DNA of 14,415 bases, from NCBI GenBank assembly GCA_000997465.1, contig LCBW01000021.1:1-14415 (forward strand). The letters run 5' to 3'. Positions 12,619-14,415 of the stretch are shown here, in pieces (position 1 is the stretch's first letter; each line of letters starts with the position of its first letter). The translations under genes were made by a program, and so were the position numbers. The notes below the pieces were generated by a model. It worked only from the letters and a program-made list of their open reading frames with translations. It did no database searches and was not told the DNA's origin. This stretch comes from Parcubacteria group bacterium GW2011_GWC1_41_7 (GTDB taxonomy: Bacteria > Patescibacteriota > Minisyncoccia > UBA6257 > HR35).

Positions 12619-13728
12619 TTATTCTCCCCCTTCAAGAGCGACAATTTTATCGTGAACGCGCTGGCGCAACGCATCAAGGTGTGTTCGAGCTTGAGGATTG
12701 TCTTTCACAATAAGATCGATTTCAGCAAGTGTGTCTTGAAATTCACGTGTAGTTTCCAGTGCTTCCTGCCGCGCTTTCGCTTGCAAATTTCTTTCCCATA
12801 TCCGGACCAGGCTGTCCATTGCATTATTTACTGCAGCCAAACGCCCATGTGCAATAGAAAGTTGAATGTTTGATTTTACTCTTGTAATTTCAGCATCATT
12901 AAGCTCACGCTCAGATTCACTCACAACGCGAGCTGTACGTGCTTCCTCTGACTGAACAGCACCCTCTGCGGCGGCATACGCCTCAGATCCCTCGGCGCGT
13001 AATTCTTCGCCACGACGAATTTTCCAGCCGTCTTGTTCAACATCAGATCGCTCTTCTGCCCTGCCTGATTCATATGCCCGATGCTGTTCTTCAGAAACTC
13101 CAGGGGGAACAGTAATGCCGGGACCATAGGGTTTTGCCTCGGTTGCTCGGGTTGCTTCTAATTGTTTTAACCGATCAGTTGCTTCAGTAATTGTTTCAGT
13201 CCCTTCACGTGCTGCATATGCTCGAGTAACTGGGTGTTCAATAAATGCATTCACTAAACCAGTCAAAAGCATAATAGCTGACCCCACCATCGCAAGATTT
13301 CTTCCCATACGCTTGTCGCTTTTGGAAGCTGGAGGACCCTCTGGAACACGATCAGCTGGATCACGAAACATATTTATGGTGCGAGCAATACTAAATCCAC
13401 TTGCGCGAACCAACCCCCACATAAGCAATATGGTTCCTGCAGCACCAGAAATAGTACCAGGATTGGTAATGTAATCTTTTAATGCAGTCATAGAACGATC
13501 AACAACATCTGGATTTGGAGCAGGTGCACCGCCACCACAACCACCCAAAAATGCAGATACTGCAATGGCTCCAGCAACTGGAGCAAGACGCTTTAATGTT
13601 TGTAAAATTTCTCTTGCTCGAGGATTATTTTCAACTTGCGCTTCAATATCAGCGGCAACTGTTTCTGCTTGTTCGGGTGTAATATTTAAAACCCCTGCAA
13701 ACCCCCAAAAACTTCTTTCGTTTGCCAT
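12619..13728 (-). CDS. Membrane protein with lipobox-like site and long coiled coil, unknown function (operon gene 1)
   Basis: No family recognised. The 369-residue product has a soluble N-terminus (1-46), then the hydrophobic APVAGAIAVSAFLGGC ending at C64 and followed by GGGAPAPNP. That looks like a lipoprotein signal but lies far from the start. TM helices follow at about 93-112 and 145-163. Residues ~170-369 are highly charged, Ala/Glu/Arg-rich and predicted coiled coil, ending ALEGGE. No alternative start lies just before the lipobox-like segment. The ATG at 13728 follows a ~75-base leader from a very strong promoter. First of three tightly spaced genes; an envelope-associated complex is plausible but unproven. 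Confidence 0.72.
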   Translation of the reverse strand: MANERSFWGFAGVLNITPEQAETVAADIEAQVENNPRAREILQTLKRLAPVAGAIAVSAFLGGCGGGAPAPNPDVVDRSMTALKDYITNPGTISGAAGTILLMWGLVRASGFSIARTINMFRDPADRVPEGPPASKSDKRMGRNLAMVGSAIMLLTGLVNAFIEHPVTRAYAAREGTETITEATDRLKQLEATRATEAKPYGPGITVPPGVSEEQHRAYESGRAEERSDVEQDGWKIRRGEELRAEGSEAYAAAEGAVQSEEARTARVVSESERELNDAEITRVKSNIQLSIAHGRLAAVNNAMDSLVRIWERNLQAKARQEALETTREFQDTLAEIDLIVKDNPQARTHLDALRQRVHDKIVALEGGE

Positions 13729-13776
13729 GTTAGAAATATTGTAACAATAAACGACTGGTATGTATGATTGTTTTGT

Positions 13777-13802
13777 GCATAAAGGTTTTTTGCCCTTTAT
13801 GC
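13777..13802 (-). promoter_or_regulatory. Hairpin at the extreme 5' end of the three-gene operon leader
   Basis: On the minus strand GCATAAAGG and CCTTTATGC form a perfect 9-bp stem with loop GCAAAAAA. The stem begins within a base or two of the predicted transcription start (about 13803), so the mRNA would start with a hairpin. It could protect the message or respond to a signal. It is not a terminator in this direction, since no T run follows. Confidence 0.6.
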
Positions 13803-13809
13803 TGTTTAT

Positions 13810-13838
13810 ATTATACTACTTTTTTTATATAGAGTCAA
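13810..13838 (-). promoter_or_regulatory. Near-perfect sigma70 promoter (TTGACT-17-TATAAT) of the three-gene operon
   Basis: The -35 TTGACT lies at 13838-13833 and the -10 TATAAT at 13815-13810, with a 17-base spacer. This is the best promoter in the window. Transcription should start near 13803, giving a leader of about 75 bases before the ATG at 13728. Confidence 0.85.
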
Positions 13839-13842
13839 CTTA

Positions 13843-13916
13843 CAAACAAAAGAAAAGGCCGGGGCCCGATGTCTTCTGCGTATCCCTGTAACAGGATGAG
13901 AAGATGGTGCCTCGGC
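13843..13916 (-). terminator. Long Rho-independent terminator of the GC-rich gene
   Basis: On the minus strand GCCGAGGC (13916-13909) pairs with GCCCCGGC (13865-13858) at 7 of 8 positions. Inside are a second stem TCTTCT/AGAAGA and a third ATCCTG/CAGGGAT with one bulge and a TTA loop. The hairpin is followed at once by CTTTTCTTTTGTTTG. It lies just before the next operon's -35. The multi-stem shape could also be a structured RNA. Confidence 0.7.
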
Positions 13917-14015
13917 ACTTTTCGTTCATGAGTTGCTGATCGTCTTTTACCCGTCCGTAGTCACGCAAAGCGACGTAGGCGCGAGTGGGAGGAGCGAACA
14001 GCGCGAGTTGGGCGG

Positions 14016-14414
14016 CTAGAGCATGAGTGCCAATCCCAGCAGGGCAACCGCCAGCACGATCCCCAACCCGGCTTGAAGCCGAGTGGTGATCACGCCTTTC
14101 CGCATCAGCGCGAACGTGCCGATCGCGGCCACAGCGGCGAGAACCAGGAAGATCGCCTTCCAGGGGAAACTTCCCCCTTCGGGTTTCTCACCCTCGCCCT
14201 CCGCGGTGGGCTTGCCCGCAGCGGCGGCGAGCCGCGCCTCGGCCTTCTTAAGGGCCTTGGCGCCGACCGCGGCCTCCAGGCGAGCGATGTCCCCTTGGAC
14301 TTCGCCGACGCGGGTGTCGAGCGCAGTGGTTGCCTCGACTTGCGCCTTTGTGGTCGCCTCGACCGCGTCGAACCGGACGTTTTGCGCCCGATCCGACTCC
14401 TCGAGTGCCGACAG
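14016..14414 (-). CDS. C-terminal part of a coiled-coil, two-TM protein (runs off the window), high GC
   Basis: Partial gene; its start lies beyond the window. The visible 132 residues begin LSALEESDRAQNV and show a heptad-like coiled coil to about residue 65. A Gly/Glu/Pro linker (AEGEGEKPEGG) and two C-terminal TM helices (about 87-104 and 114-131) follow, ending LALML and TAG. Third codon positions are almost all G or C, unlike every other gene here. No family recognised. It is followed by ~100 bases of GC-rich untranslated sequence and a strong terminator. Both this protein and the next gene's product combine TM helices and coiled coil, but in opposite order. Foreign origin, or a chimeric contig end, must be considered. 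Confidence 0.7.
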   Translation of the reverse strand: MSALEESDRAQNVRFDAVEATTKAQVEATTALDTRVGEVQGDIARLEAAVGAKALKKAEARLAAAAGKPTAEGEGEKPEGGSFPWKAIFLVLAAVAAIGTFALMRKGVITTRLQAGLGIVLAVALLGLALML

Positions 14415-14415
14415 C

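Noticed and set aside
13844..13930. Minus-strand 29-codon ORF (MNEKCRGTIFSS...) at the end of the GC-rich region
   Set aside because: It coincides with the terminator hairpin and has no ribosome binding site or known similarity.
1..14415. CRISPR array or full-length insertion sequence
   Set aside because: No regularly spaced repeats and no transposase or integrase frame were found on either strand.

Overview
The window looks like chromosome from a small-genome, host-dependent bacterium of the Candidate Phyla Radiation (Patescibacteria) type. This is an inference. It rests on the archaeal-type phosphoglycerate mutase, transketolase split into two genes, ComEC split into two genes, few recognisable Shine-Dalgarno sites, and several -10 boxes sitting almost on top of their start codons. 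Most of the window is moderately AT-rich. The exceptions are a GC-rich patch beside tRNA-His, one downstream of rodA, and the last ~560 bases.

Layout. At 1-33 (-) is the 5' part of a tRNA cut by the window edge. At 102-2089 (+) an exported N-acetylmuramoyl-L-alanine amidase overlaps an ApgM-type phosphoglycerate mutase by one base. At 2084-4264 (-) a transketolase operon runs tktN, a two-TM membrane protein, then tktC. A diacylglycerol/undecaprenol kinase (+) diverges from it across a 31-bp spacer with a symmetrical double -10 box. A 38-bp perfect palindrome separates the kinase from a tiny Lys/Ala-rich gene (-), which has a near-consensus sigma70 promoter and a perfect DnaA box beside its -35. 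cysS (-) follows at 5032-6456.

Upstream of cysS a hairpin-rich GC-rich segment lies between tRNA-His and an 18-bp copy of that tRNA's 3' end. At 6762-8961 (+) are comEC (channel domain) and a separate ComEC-type metallo-beta-lactamase gene; the comEC reading frame has no normal start codon for its first membrane segments. tRNA-Leu(UAG) (-) abuts the end of this pair. The 375-bp gap to rodA holds a GC-rich block inside a 17-bp inverted repeat. rodA (-) and a membrane-anchored Cys-motif protein (-) come next.

The most obscure part is the right end. Three unrecognised genes (13728 down to 11347, -) form an operon behind an excellent promoter (TTGACT-17-TATAAT), with a hairpin at the very 5' end of the predicted mRNA. 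Beyond the promoter the composition turns strongly GC-rich. There the C-terminal part of a coiled-coil, two-TM protein runs off the window; its transcript appears to end at a long Rho-independent terminator just before the operon promoter.

Functionally the window mixes cell-wall growth and turnover (amidase, lipid kinase, RodA), central carbon metabolism (ApgM, transketolase), translation (CysS, tRNAs) and DNA uptake (ComEC parts). The candidates for undescribed biology are the three-gene unknown operon, the small basic gene with the DnaA box, and the two GC-rich repeat-bounded segments.
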